Source of the DNA: Colius striatus
Lineage: Eukaryota > Chordata > Aves > Coliiformes > Coliidae
Assembly (NCBI RefSeq): GCF_028858725.1
Contig: NC_084761.1
Location: forward strand, 37,684,501-37,748,500
DNA: 64,000 bases
Direction: 5' to 3'
Of this stretch, positions 33,101 to 47,100 are shown one piece after another (position 1 is the stretch's first letter; every line of letters begins with the position of its first letter). The translations under genes were made by a program, and so were the position numbers. Under the pieces are notes generated by a model, which made no database searches, had not been told where the DNA came from, and saw only the letters and a list, made by a program, of their open reading frames with translations.

Positions 33101-36100
33101 GAATGTTATGCAGCAGATGTAAGATAACATGCTTGTGCTCTGATCTCCCATCCCTGCTTGCTTCTCTAAGTTTGTTAGTGAGGGATAGCCAGAAGGGGAG
33201 TCTCAGTCTCCTGCCTGAGGACCAGTACAACAACTCTGAGGCCTGGAACAGCTACATTCTGGGAAAAGCATATATCAGTATTTCTAAATACTTAACTTGA
33301 TTGAGAAAATTGCTGACCTGCTGTCAGCAAACAATGATGAGCTATAAACAATGTGTGGTTTGGTTTTGGCTTTTTTTTATTCAGACAATTATTCCTTCAT
33401 GGAAAGTGTCAAGCAACTGTCTACAAGGAGTAACAGATGATGTTATAAATGAGGTACTTTCTGTAGGTTCCTTAGAGTCAGTAGCTTTCTGCACTGCTTA
33501 CACTCTTAGTGTAGTCCAAATACTAGACTGTATGGAGGCTAGATGATTTAATTGCCAATATGAGAAAGTGTTTTGCCAAATGATGGGAGGCAGTGGAAAG
33601 GACACAGACACCAATGGAAAGATTACTTTACTTTCTATTTTAAAATGTTACAGAAAATCCAATACAGCATTCAGGTACAACAATAAGCTTATAACACTCT
33701 TACTTCCAAGCAGCGAAGAGCATAAGCAAGGTAATGCAGCTAAGCATTACTACATGAGAATAGCAATAGTGATTAAGAAAGATACATCACCAATCGCCCT
33801 ATTGATACATTACAGTTATCCAGATCTACAATCACTGAGGAGCCCCATTTGCAGCAAGGGTTTGGAGAGCCTGTCCCAGCACTTAGGACCTCCTATTCAG
33901 TATGTCCACCTGTAGGTGAGGTCAAAGTCATTGTAAGAAGGTCCAGCTTTTTATATTGTTGAATAAACAATCTTACATAGCTTTGTTGGCGGAACATCTG
34001 GTCTCACTCTTTGTTGAGATACCACCTGAAGCTTGGCCAAAGCCCCAGGAGGAACCAAGGGCCAAGAAACTAAAATCAATTTCTTGATTTTAATTCATGT
34101 ACTTCCAACCAAGGCCGAATATCTTAGCTTTGAACACCACTCACTTCTGTTTAAAATCTGATAACAGTGAAGGCCTATAGCTAAGCATTAAGATCAGCCC
34201 AAAACAGTATTTTCTGCAAATGAAACATCTGTTCTCTCCTTCTATGTGGGTTATGATAGATTGTATTACACACTATAGTACGTTATCTTCATACCCTGTT
34301 TTGCATCTGTAGTATTACTTCTCTTTGTGTTTAACTCCTTTAGTGCACTGTGTTGGTAAGACTGTCTCTTTACAGACGTTAAGTATGGTACTGGCTTTTG
34401 ACTTACCTTAATTTAAGCTAAGTATAGTATTTAACATAGTAGATGATGGTTTGTTTAGATAGCTAAAAAGATTTGAGTGGCAGAAATGTACCACAGGAAC
34501 AAGATGCTCCTGAATTGGTGACTTGGGGGAAGAATAAAAATCTTACATAAGATACTATTTTTCTGGCTATGGGAACTGGGGCTGTTTAGTCTGGAGAAGA
34601 GGAGATTGAGGGGAGATCTTATCAACATTTATAAATATCTAAAGTGTGGGTGTCAGGAGGTTGGGACATCCCTTTTTTCTATAGTAGGTAGCAACAGGAC
34701 GAGGTAATGGGATGAAACTGGAACACATAAAGTTCCATTTAAATATAAGAAAAAACTATTTCACTGTGAGAGTGAGCAGTGGAACAGGCTGTCCAGAGGG
34801 GTTGTGTAGTCTCCTTCCTTGAAGGTCTTCAAGACCCACCTGGACATGTTCTTATGCGACCTGATCTAGGTTGACCTGCTTGTGCAGGGGGGTTGGACTA
34901 GATGATCTCTTAAAGGTCCTTTCCAACCCCTACCATTCTATGATTCTATGATTATTATCTGTAACAAAGTCTCACCAAAAACAAACTGATGTGTGTCAGA
35001 CTATTGCTATCTGAATATTTACTTAAGGTTATATTAAGCATGTTAATTTTTAGTATGTTGCTGAAACTTCATTTTACCTGAGGAACAGTAATTGACTTGT
35101 TCTCATGTTCCCATACCCTTATCTGATATTGTCATGCTGGGAGCTTCCATGTATATGAGATTCTCCTGTCTATGGCTGTGCACCTGAGGAATGGCCTTGG
35201 TCTCCTCTGGTGTGATTTCTAGTTTCTTTCCCTGTGATATCAAATATGTATTCAGTATGTACTAAACATATAAATCTAAATATGCTCTCTGCTTCTTAAA
35301 GTTGAGAGCTTGGAGGATCTCCCAAGACTTCATTTGATGTAATTGTCAGATATGGATGAAACACATTGTTTAAAGTCAGTGACATTTGGCATTTGTGCTA
35401 TTGTGCAGTTTATATAAAACATAAAAAAAAGTCACCACAACAGTACCGATTTATCTGAAGACTCACGGGTTTTGTATTAGTGTTTACAATGGTATGTCCA
35501 CAATAAGTAAAACCTCTACCATCAAGCTCTTTGATGGGGAGACAGAATAGTTTTGAAAAGCGTATGTGCAGTTAAAGCATGAGGATACATGTAGCATATA
35601 TGTCAGGGGGAAAAGCTTTATGGCTTGGGAGCTGCCACTAACATTTAGTAGTCAGTGGCAGTTTGGTCTGAAGGCAGTGTGCCTCCTTGGCTGTTAGATG
35701 TGAGCAGCTAGGGAGCGGTGAAGTGAGAGTTAAGGACCAAAATAACTACTACCTTGAAAGTGTAGGTTGAAGATGTTGTATCTTACATCTGAATGAATAA
35801 TACATGATGCATTTCAAAACCTTTGTACAGCATTTCACCTCTCTCTTTTTCATCTTGCTTGTCTGTGTTCACTTTTGTAATTTCAGTAGGTTGCCTCTAA
35901 AGCTCAGTGTTAGCTCCATACCTCAGTGATAATAGTGCCTTCTTCAAAGGGCACGTTAACAAAGCAAAGGTGGAGAGTACCAATAGTGGAGGATTAATTT
36001 GAAGTTAAAAGGAGGCCCAAAATGTTAAGATTTTTTTTTTTCTCCTAAGGAGCTATAAAAAAAGATCTCAGTATAGTAATTTGTCAAATGTGGCATAATT

Positions 36101-37839
36101 GAACTTTTCAGTAGAAAAAGATATTCCTTAATGTAAACTATAAATATCCTGTGATTCATATATTTGAGTTAGTTTGTGGTTTTGGAAGAAGATCTTTTTT
36201 TGTAGATACCTTTGAAGGGAAGAATTGCCTTGAAAAAGGCAAGAAAGGAAGAACTGTAAGAAAGATACCTTGCTTACAGCACCATTAGTGGATATTCTAG
36301 GCAGGTTTGATCTTACTTTAACCTGCCTGGCCCAGTGCAGCCAACAGCCTTGTCACCACACTGGGTATAGAGCTGGCAACAATCCTGTGATCTACAGCAG
36401 GAATGAATATGATCCCCTCAAGTCACTTCCTGCTCTTTCTCTGGTACCAATGCATAAGGGTTTGTAGATTTAGTAAGAGGCACTTTAGTAAGGCACACTT
36501 TCAGAATATGCCAGAAGAAAATCAGCTCTGCTCCCAGAAATGAGACTTGCATTTTTATTTTAGAGGAGTTTACTTCAGGCAGTCCACTTAAACACCAGAG
36601 TCTATGAGCAGAAACCACTGAACTGCAGTGATCATCAACTCTTAGCATAGCATGAAGAATGAGTGCGTAATAAATTAACCAGAAAACATAAAGCTAGTGT
36701 CTAAGAGAGGAAGATGCTACTAAATATGCTCTCCAGAGACTTTGTCTTAAAACCTTACAAACCCATTTGTTTCCCTTGGCAAAATCCAACAGAACTCTTG
36801 CTTGTAAGCTGAATCAGTAACTCCTTGAATTCAAACAGTATTTTGCTTTTTCTTGTAGACATCCGATTCTTTCATGAGGCATGTGGATGTCACTCAGTTG
36901 GCTTTCCTGGCTTTTAGACACACAGACTTTTATCTAAAATATGTTACTGAACTGGAAAAAAAATTTGCTCTTCCCTACTGCTTAACTTTTTTTTTACAAA
37001 TAGAAAGGTGGACCTCAAGCTCAACTGAAGCTCATTAAAGTGGGAAGGGTGAAGTATTTGAGTGACAGAAGCAGAAAAAGTCTTCTCCCTATTGTCTGTA
37101 GTATCCCTGATTTGTCTCTCAGCCCTGGGAAAACTATGATAGCTAAGATTCCTTTAGTCTGAGCTGTATACATCTTAAATATCTTCAGCTAAGCTAGGTG
37201 AACAATCTAAAGCAAAAGCTAGCAAGCAGGAGCAAACACTCATTTCGATGTTTTAAATATCAGTCTGTTGGATTTATAAAGTTGCTAATTAAAAGGAAAT
37301 ACTTTTCCTTACAAGATTTTTCTGTTAGTATAAATTCTTGTTCTGTAGCTCTGTAGAAGCTTTTAATATTTTGCTTGTATTTGCATAAATTCTCAGAACA
37401 CTTAAGGATTGCTTGAGCTTTTGAAGAGACTTAGAAAAGCTGAGTAATAAGTATGTATGGAATCACAACACTCGTCGGGCTCAGATCAGTCATCTATCTG
37501 GGGCAGCAATGATCAGAGGTGCTATTTAGGGACCAAAGAAGCACAACTGTGATCTGCCATCTGCAGCAGTGAGATCAGGAATGTTGAAAGATACATCTTT
37601 GCCTTTTCTTTTTCATGACTTTTTCAAGAACTGTGGGTAACAAGTTCATGAACAGTGACTTTTCCTAAAGGTACCATGTAGGATTCTTGATTGTGAGTCT
37701 TTTTTCCCCCTTCTTCTCTCTCCACCTTCCCCAAGTAAGATTACAGATAGTGTTTATAATGTGTCATGAAAGTGTTAGGTCCTAGCAGTACCTAATGTCT
37801 CATCTACTCTTTTTTGTTGATGTTTGTGTTTTTTAACAG
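29823..37839 (+). other. KLHL8: KLHL8 intron 1
   Basis: 8-kb intron. Contains a CR1 fragment (34564-34953). A stretch at about 33590-34100, with AATAAA near 33961, looks like an old LTR-type repeat but has no clear ends. No other gene seen. Confidence 0.6.
34564..34953 (+). mobile_element. CR1 LINE 3' fragment
   Basis: Typical CR1 3' region with the words GGTTGGACTAGATGATCT and CCTTTCCAACCCCTACC, ending in ATTCTATGATTCTATG. It is closely related to the copy at 62494-62838. Confidence 0.93.
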
Positions 37840-37945
37840 GAAGATGAACAGAACTTAACTGCATTTTAGGACTTGACTCCTTGATGGGCTGGATTTTATC
37901 TTGGCAGGAGTTTTTGAAGATTCACAGTGTAAGAAGAAACAGCCA
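37840..37945 (+). other. KLHL8: KLHL8 5' UTR part of exon 2, with two upstream ORFs
   Basis: 106 bases from the acceptor TTTTAACAG to the start codon. The first upstream ATG (37844) makes a four-residue ORF ending at 37858. The second (37884) opens a 35-codon ORF that ends at 37991, inside the coding sequence in another frame. Confidence 0.7.
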
Positions 37946-38158
37946 ATGGCTTCAGAGTCCATGGTGCCAGAGCAGGCAAAACAACATCTGATAAAGGGAA
38001 AAAGGCAGCAACAGCAGCAGCAACAGCGAACTAGGTCTCCCAACAGTGACACTGAAGACGACATCTTTGTCTTTGAGGCAAATGAGGCTTGGAAGGATTT
38101 TCACAGCTCTCTTCTTCACTTCTTTGAAGCTGGAGAACTCTGTGATGTTACACTGAAG
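37946..38158 (+). CDS. KLHL8: KLHL8 coding exon 1
   Basis: Residues 1-71, from MASESM through the polyQ run and [18 protein letters not shown] to DVTLK. Donor GTGATC at 38159 is a non-consensus but valid GT. Confidence 0.93.
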
Positions 38159-41100
38159 GTGATCTTGTCACACAACCATTGTGTTTAACAGTCTGAAGAT
38201 TAAGCTACAAATAAGTGTGCTGGAAGTGGCTGTGAATTTCGGCAGGGGTATGAAAGCCCTGGAATACCTGTTAGGTCTGAGGCATCTCTAGATAGACTCA
38301 AGGGTTCCTTTTGCTATTTAGGAAGTTTACAACTGAAATGTAAACTCTTAAATTATTGACAATTTGAGAGAGGAAGTACCTGACTTTGACCTCACTCAAC
38401 TTGTCTTTTAAAGCAAGTTCCCACAGTTGATCAGCTTACTATTGTGCAGTGACAGCTGCTGGTAGCATCCTTATTCTCACACATTTTCATCTCTAATTTT
38501 ATCTCTGTTTCTGCATTCTGTGTTGTTATAGATCTTTCCTGGCAAACAGAATTTCTGGAACAAATCTAACTTCCAACATTCTCAAAGGAAGGAAAAAACC
38601 CTAATCTCCAGACAATTATGTTCTACAGCTGATCAAGGAGTAAGGGAGGAGGAGGAAACCAGTTTTATGAATTTTTCATAGCGTTACTTTATCACATTCT
38701 TTGTAACTCAGCTGTATATTACTTACATCCTGATCACAGTAGATTTATATCTAGCACAAGTAACAGTGGTTGTCAGCACCTACAAATATTAAGAATTGAT
38801 TAGCTAGACATCTTAGTGGTGCAAGATATTTAAGAGAAAGAAATGAAGTATAGCTGCTGTACCAAAGAACAAATGGCAGATACCTTTAGGAGAAATTGTT
38901 TGCCTACCACTTCTACTATTAGATATTAACAGGGAAGAAAGTCCTTGACAGATGATGCCCCCCTCTCATAATTCTAAAATGCTTGGGAGACAATAGAAGT
39001 CTCTGGGAGGAAGTGGGTTTCTCACTCTTCTGCCCCAGTGGACAATGTGAGTAGAATAAACAAGAACATTTTATCTGCTTCACAGCAGATATTAAATTAG
39101 TTGACAGGCACTAGGTGCAACAGTGAGCAGGTCCAGTGGCTCATAACGGTTGAGTGGTGCTCACAGAACACTGAAGCTGATCCAGACAGCCTGAGAGCCA
39201 GGAAACAGAACTTACCCGAGAGCTCATCATCAAGTCTCTTTAAATCTGTCATTTTGAAAGACATTTTGGGGAAGAAGGTTAATGTCAGAACTCTTAACAA
39301 CCCTCCACTTCCCTTTTCTTGACCTCATCCTCTGCTTTCTCCTTTTCCACACACTCTTGGAAAGAAGGCACAAAGCTTTATTTTAGAAATGCAGATAAAT
39401 GCATATTTCTGCTAAGGAAACTTGGATTGAAAAATACACTTTACTGCGTCTGCAATTTAACTTTCCCTAAGTTAGGTTTGTATTAGGGTTTATTTTTATT
39501 ATTTGTGTGGAGCTACTTTGGTAATTTAAGGATATTAGAGTTCATGAATTGGATTCCAGTCCTCAGGTAGAGGATGTTATCTGTGGAGGCTAGAGATGTA
39601 CAACCTATGTGCATCTTACCATAAGCCTTCCTAAATCTCTGATTTTCAGGTAACTAGTAACTGTATCTTGAACTGGAACTTTCTTTAGTGCTCAACTTGG
39701 AATACAATTTCCTCTTGCAGCTGGTGAGAGAGCCAACAAGGGAAGGCACCTTGCTCAACCTAGTGTTTGCAAACAAAGAAGGTCTTGTGAGGGACATGAT
39801 GGTTGGAGGCTGCCTTGAGCAAAGTGATCCCAGAGGACTGAAGGGTGGCAAATGTCACACCCATCTACAAGATGGGCCCAAAGGAGGATCCTGGGAACTA
39901 CAGGCCTGTCAGCCTGACCTCAGTGCTGAGGAAGGTTATGGAGCACCATTGTGAGGCATATACAGGACGACCAAGGGTTCAGGCCCAGTCAGCATGGCTT
40001 TATGAAGGGCAGGTCCTGTTTGACCAATCTGATCTCCTTCTATGACAAGGTGTCCTGCTTAGTGGATGAGAGAAGGCTGTGGACATGGTCTTCCTGGCCT
40101 TTGACACAGTCTCCCACAGCATCCTCCTGGAGAAAATGGCTGTCCATGGCTTGGATAACATCTGTACTGTTGGGTGGTAATCTGTCTGGAAGGCTAGGCC
40201 CAGAATGTTGCAGTGAATGGAGTTAAATCCCTTTGGTAGCTGCTGAACAGTGGTGTTCCCCAGGGCTTAGTGCTGGGACCTGTTCTGTTTAACATCTTTA
40301 TCAGTGATCTGGGTGAGAGGATTGAGTGTACCCTCAGCAAGTTTGCAGGTGACACCAAACTGTGCGGGTATGTAGATCAGCTTGAGGACAGGAAGTCTCT
40401 TCAGAGGGACCTGGACAAGCTGGATCAATGGGCTGAGGCCAATCACATGAGTTTCAACAAGGCCGAGTTCTGGGTCCTGCTTTTGGGCCACAACAACCCC
40501 CATGCAACACTACAGGCTTGGGGGTGTGTGTCTGGAAAGCTGTCCTGCAGAAAAGGACCTGGGGGTGTTAATTGACAGCCGGCTGAACGTGTGCCAGCAG
40601 CATGCCCAGGTGGCCAAGAAGGCCAATGGTATCCTGTAGCAGTGTACCTGAAGGAAAATGGACATGTGGCCCACCCAGACTTTGGTTATATGAGATCGTA
40701 AGCTGCATTAGGCTCAGACACAGGCATCAGATGCAGGCCTCAGACTTTGGCTATATCAGACAGTGAACAATGGGCCTAAAGAATAGTGAAAGATGAGTTG
40801 CTTATTAGAATGTAGATATGAAGGCAGCTGTGTGTGGGAAAGAAACTGTGTAAGCTTAAAACAGAAATTAGGTAAAAGAATGTAGAAACTGATCAAGATA
40901 TGATCATAGTTAAGCTTAATAAATCACATTTTGCTATTAGGTGCATGAACAGAGCATGGTAGACTGAGCTATACAATCATAATAGATTACACCATGTTAT
41001 TTAGAAAAGAATAATATCTATAATGTGATTGAATGCTAAAATAAAAGACTTCTGCATTGATCGTATTGGTCTGATGCGTGGTCCGTGAATCCCATCCTGC

Positions 41101-44100
41101 GAGGTGGTCCCTGCAGCATCTTGGCTTGTATCAGAAATAGTGTGACCAGCAGCAATAAGGAAGTGATTGTTCCCCACTGGTGAGGCCTCACCTCAAATAC
41201 TGTGTTTATTTCTGCCTCCCTTGCTACAGGAAAGACACTGAGGTGCTGGAGTGTGTCCAGGGACGGGCAACAAAGCTGGTGAAAGATCTGGAGAACAAGT
41301 CTTATGAGGAATGGCTGAGGGAGCTGGGGTTGTTTAGCCTAGAGAAGACTGAGAGGAGACTTGATCACTCTCTACAACTACCTGAAGGGGAGTATAGTGA
41401 GGTGTGGGGATGTGAGGTGTCCAGTATTGAATGATAGGGCACAAAGAAGTGGGTTCGAGTTGCACCAGGAGAGGTTTAGGTTCAACATTAGGAAGAATGT
41501 TTTTGCCCAGAGGGTTACTAAGTGGAGTCACCATCCCTGGAGATACTCAAAAGGTGCGTAGATGAAGTGCTGAGGGACATGGTTTAGTTTAGTGATGGGC
41601 TTGGCAGTGTGAGACTAGTGCTTGGACTTGATGATCTTACAGGTCTTTTCCAACCATAATGATGATATGAACTTTTCTTTCTGCAATGCTCAGACATTTC
41701 TCATGTTTTAAGAATAATTACTTTTCAGTTTTGTTCATGACCTCTGATTGTGAGTAATCATGGTATCAGCATTGTCAGCTGGCTCTTAAAGTGTGATAGT
41801 TAATAACTGAGGCAGAACTTTGAGTTCGAAATACCAAGAACATACTAGATGTTTGAACAGATTTAGGTAAAATAGTGAAGCTACTTAATTCAAAAGAATT
41901 CAGAGAGTAGGATGATGGCCAAAATAGGAATCGCTGAAGGTGAGAATGGCCTAGGAGCTTTCCTTAAATAGCATCTTTTTTAGCATCCATTCTTTGTTTA
42001 ATACACAGGGAGACATCCTCTGTTTCAAAGAGTTAAAATTAGGAATTTCACCTACTGTGCTGCTACTGTCAATGAACAGCTCCTTAGTAGAAGGTGGAGA
42101 GCTGCACATGCAGACCAGATGGTCTCCTGTTGCTTTGCTTTTTTGTTCATTTGATAGGTCTATGATTTGCTCCTTCTGAAACGGTCTAATTGACGTACAC
42201 CAAACCATCCATCTTTTCTTCTCCTTCCAGTGTGTTTGCCTTCTGCACTCAGTGCTCACCAGGTGTGTGGATAATACATGTTTTTAAAAAGGGTAGAGCA
42301 ATGTGTATTGAGCTAGAAAAAACTCCTAATTGTCCTTTAATAATATCCTTTTTTTTAACTGTAAGACAGCTCCTACATCTGAAAATGAACATGTAACACG
42401 AGTCTGTCAGGGAAACTGGTTGCACAACTCAGCCATCCTTTTATGTTAGTGCAGACTGCAGAATGACAAAAGATGTAAGAAAGTGCTTGTGAGACACAAA
42501 TAGGTTGCAGATTGCTCATTTACCTTCAGTATTTACATTCTCTTGTAATGTAATTGAATTCTAGAATTTGGTAAGCGAAAAGTTTATTTTGTGCTTTCTG
42601 ATCTGAATTTTGAAGAATACCTTGTCTTTGTAGGAAATACTGTATTCTTTTGTGGCTATGAAAAGCTGAAAATCCTGAAGTGATTGGTAACTTTTAATAA
42701 TCCCTGTGATAGCTGTCATTACTGCAGTTTACATGAATTTGCTTCTATACGCAGCGTTATCAATTCCTCAAGTCATAAAAGTCCAGAGGTTTAAATTAAA
42801 CAATCTAAAAATGTCACTTTATAATTCCTCACCCTGTCCTTTCAAGTCACTGAATACACATAAACAAGTGCCTAGCAGTCTCCTCCTGTCTCCTAGATGC
42901 ATCTAGAAGGTTCCTAAGGATGTTTCATTTAAAAAATGAAAAGAAAGTTTATTGTGTTTATGCTATTGCTTCCTTGAGTTATGGCCTTTGCCTTACTCGG
43001 GTGGCCAAGTTACAACTCAGATCTGCTTGGGATTCACTGATCTCATGTCAGAAGTACAGGGCAAACGTAGTTACTTTGTTTGAATAGAAGACAGTAGCTC
43101 AATGCATATTGAGTTCAGAATTATTTCAGCTTAACTGTCCATCCTTTCACAGCTGAAACTGACACTCCAGTAAAAGATTGAGGGGTTTTTGTTCTTTTTT
43201 TTCAGGTTGGTTCAAAGCTTATCTCCTGCCACAAGCTGGTGCTGGCTTGTGTTATCCCTTACTTCAGAGCCATGTTTCTCTCAGAAATGGCTGAAGCCAA
43301 GCAGACATTGATTGAGATCAAGGACTTTGATGGCGATGCAATAGAAGACCTCGTGAAGTTTGTGTACTCCTCCCGGCTTACCTTGACAGTGGATAATGTC
43401 CAGCCGCTCTTGTATGCTGCTTGCATTCTTCAGGTGGAACTGGTGGCAAAGGCATGCTGTGAATACATGAAGCTGCACTTCCACCCCTCCAACTGCCTAG
43501 CAGTCAGGGCATTTGCAGAGACTCACAACCGTATTGACTTAATGGATATGGCCGATCAGTACGCATGCGAACATTTTACAGAGGTGGTGGAGTGCGAAGA
43601 CTTTGTGAGCATGTCACCACAGCACCTCCATAAGCTCCTGTCCTCCAGCGACCTGAATATTGAAAATGAAAAGCAAGTTTACAACGCTGCTATCAAGTGG
43701 CTGCTAGCCAATCCACAGCATCATGCTACGTGGCTGGATGAAATACTTGCACAGGTAGGGCAGACCGAGGTGCTGGTGCTTTTGTTGCATCATCAGCTGT
43801 TTGTACTTGGGTAGATCTCAAAATGAAAAGTGTTCTTAGCAGTTGTTGCCTCATCTGGTACTCACCATTGTGAATTGATGCAGCTTAAGTCTCTTGACTA
43901 TAAAGATGAAGTCATATTCTCCAGTTTCTTTAGAGAAAAGGGTACTCAATTTATGCTTATGTCTGGGGGGAATGGAGACAACAAAAAGCTGCATCTGTGT
44001 TAGAGCAGAAACTTCTTTGATTTACACGTAGTGGAGAACAAAGCCATTATTTCATTTGGTTTGATTACTACAGCCTGAAATGCTCACTTCCCTTGCTGGT

Positions 44101-47100
44101 AACTGTTTGTACCTAAGAAAGCAAAGCAAAGCTCTTGAGTTTTTTTTCACATGGCATGAAAGTAAAATAGTAACAGAGATGTGTGATATCAAGTCATGCT
44201 ACTTTTAGAATGTTCCATGTATTTAATTAAGAGAGGACCAGGATATGTTAGCCCTAGGCAACACATGCTAGACCCTTTAATGCTTATTAGACTAGCACTG
44301 CTGGTTACCTGTAGTAAGATCTGAAAGGAGTTTGCAATTTAATCTTCTAGGCTTGATGTGAGTCCACTGCTTCTGAAAGAAATGCATACAGGTATGAAAT
44401 GGTCACTCCACAGAATGTATTTAAGCACCCATCAGACCTTGTCCTGTCAAAGTGTTAGGCACTCAGTTACCCAAACTCCCTCTGTACTAGTTGGAGGAGT
44501 TTAAAATGCAGCATTTGAGACAGCTGTGGAGAACCTGTGCTGAGGAGGAGGAAGCTACATGCCATGTGCCCTGTGTGTCTTACCATCAACCAGGCTGTCA
44601 GTTGTCACTGAACTCCAACAAGTTTATTTTGCATTTGGCAGAATTGCTAACATTGACATCACATGAGTAACAAGAGGTCCACTAACAAACTGCTGTCATT
44701 GCCTTCACACAGCACCTTCACATTTTTTTGTAAAAGATCACTTGTGTTTATTAACTGTCTTCCTAAACCCTCTATATTCATCTAGATTAGCACGTGAGTT
44801 TTGGTGAAAAGAAACCCTTTCTTTAGCATTAGAAGTTAAATATTAATTGAAATAATAATTATTTTAATAGTAATGTAATTAATTAAAATAAATGAATAAT
44901 TACATTTACAGACCATATAATTTGATATAAAAAAAAAATCAGATTTCTTCTTGCTGTTCAGTTGTGCCAGCAGATAAGAGTAACAGCTTTATTTCATGGA
45001 AACCAGAGTCTAGAAGGAAGCAATGAAAAAGTAAACCCCTTACTGTAAATCTGAGTTATTTGCCAGACTATATGGAGCGATAAGTTGATGTCAACATTAT
45101 TGCTAGCAGAAAATGTGACTGGGCTTATCAACAGTTATTATCCACATCATAATCAGCCCCACAGGTTGCGCTGTTATCATGAGGCTCTGAATTTGTCAGC
45201 CTCGAGTCCTTACAGCAGCACTAACCTTGTGAGTCTTATCAGCAGAGTGGTGCTTTTAGTCGACATAAAATATGCCAGGCAAAAGTAAAGGAGTAAGTGG
45301 GACTGAAAGCAAATGGGTAAGGAAGAACTGGCTAAGACACTTGCTTACCTAAAGACAGGGACTCTGGTCAGCCATATAATAGCACCATACTGCTTCTCTG
45401 AGAAACACTGGAGACACTGGACTTCTCCTTTGCCATTGCTGCTGAGCAAACTGGGAGCTGCTTGAGAGCCTTGACTCCAAATCTTAGGAAGTCAGCTGGT
45501 GGTTTACTTCATTTCCTCCCTGCTAACACTTGGGACACCTTTTCACCTGATTGTACTTGCATTCCTCAATGTTTCTCTCACAAGAATAAGTGAAAGGTTT
45601 GCTGAAATACCTGACTGGAGAGAAGGGCACTTCAAGGCAGTTTTGGAGAGACTGACCTTATTTCAGGTCTGCCCTGTCCTTGGTGCTTGCTCTGGGCGGC
45701 CTTCAAGCTACCAGCTTTCTTCTGGGGAACCACAGAAAGGAAACAATTAGCTTTCAATCTTTTTTTTTTTTTTTTTCTTTTTAATCCTGTAGTCTGTCAT
45801 GTCCACACCAGAGAAAGGCAGTACCTCTTTATTAAGGTAGGAGACACTTGGTTCCTGCTGACAGTGTTTCCTATCTGACTTACCACCCAAAGCAAATGAA
45901 CTGTTCTAGCAAAAGCCCTCTTGTGCTGGCGTGGCAAGTCCTTCTAGACAGCACATGCACAATGTGGGCAGGCTGCCCTGCCACAGGCTGTGCTGGTGAG
46001 GGCCCTGCTGCTGCCGGTGCACAGAGACGGTTCTTTACTGCTGCTTAAATGTGAATGGTTATAGCAGATGTTTGTCACTAAAAAGAACTTGATGTTGTTG
46101 TTTTGGAAGACAAATATGAAAGCTGCTCTTCTCAGGGAAGAGCGTAGAGTGGGCAGCTGGCTCAGGAGCTGCCCTCTGGTACACGTGCATCGCTGTAAAT
46201 GGTGAGCCTCAGCCAATTCAGCCAGTTACTCCAACTGTGTTCATTTCTGTCAGGTACGGCTGCCTCTCTTGCCCATTTGTTTCCTTATGGGTGTTGTGGC
46301 AAAGGAAGAGATTGTCAAGCAGAATCTAAAATGTAGGGATTTGCTGGATGAAGCAAGAAACTACCACCTTCACCTGAGCAGCAGGGCAGTGCCAGACTTT
46401 GAGTACTCCATTCGCACAACACCAAGGAAGCAGACTGCTGGTAATTAAATGTGTGTCTGATTACCCCATAGGGAGTGGTGTGGAGAAAAGGCAGCACATC
46501 CCTGCAGGGTTAGATAGCTTGGTGGAAATGGTTAATGGTGTGATGCACAATTGGGAAAGCCGTTGTCCATCTCTCTGGTAATTAGGTAATGTGCTGCCTT
46601 TTCCTAGCAGAACTTTAGCAGCCCTTTTCTTTCTGTAAAGCATGATTGATTTATCCTGATCATCTCTATCTGTATTAAAGCTAGAGCTGTTAAGTGTGTT
46701 ATTACCAGGCACTATGCTATGCTTGAAGCTGTTCCCAAAACAGCAGACACTTACCTTTTGGGGCAAGAAGATTGACCTAACTTTTAAACTCTGGGTAAGC
46801 TACACCAAAGGTGATGAATATTTGACAGCAAATCCTATTTTTTACATTGTTATATTCATCACTCCATCTGTTTAATCTCCCCAAGCAAAACCATGGAAAG
46901 CATATTTAAAATATGCATACTTTTTGCAAAAAGCATAGCTAGTTAATTGCCATAGCAGCATGCCAAGCAAAGGCCAAAGTCCAGCATCCAGTTATGCAGG
47001 GCAGTGACCCTGCCCCTTAAAATGAAACACGACTTCTCCTAAGCTACATAATTTCCAGTTCACTCTGCTACACAACTTTCTCCCCCATTGTCCTGTGAGT

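Larger units (their letters stand above)
38159..43205 (+). other. KLHL8: KLHL8 intron 2
   Basis: 5-kb intron. Its main content is a CR1 element split by a solo LTR (39688-41672). No other gene is recognised in it. Confidence 0.7.

Noticed and set aside
37901-37945. Upstream in-frame extension of KLHL8 (15 codons before the ATG)
   Set aside because: It has no ATG in frame and begins with TTG. The family N terminus starts at the ATG at 37946.
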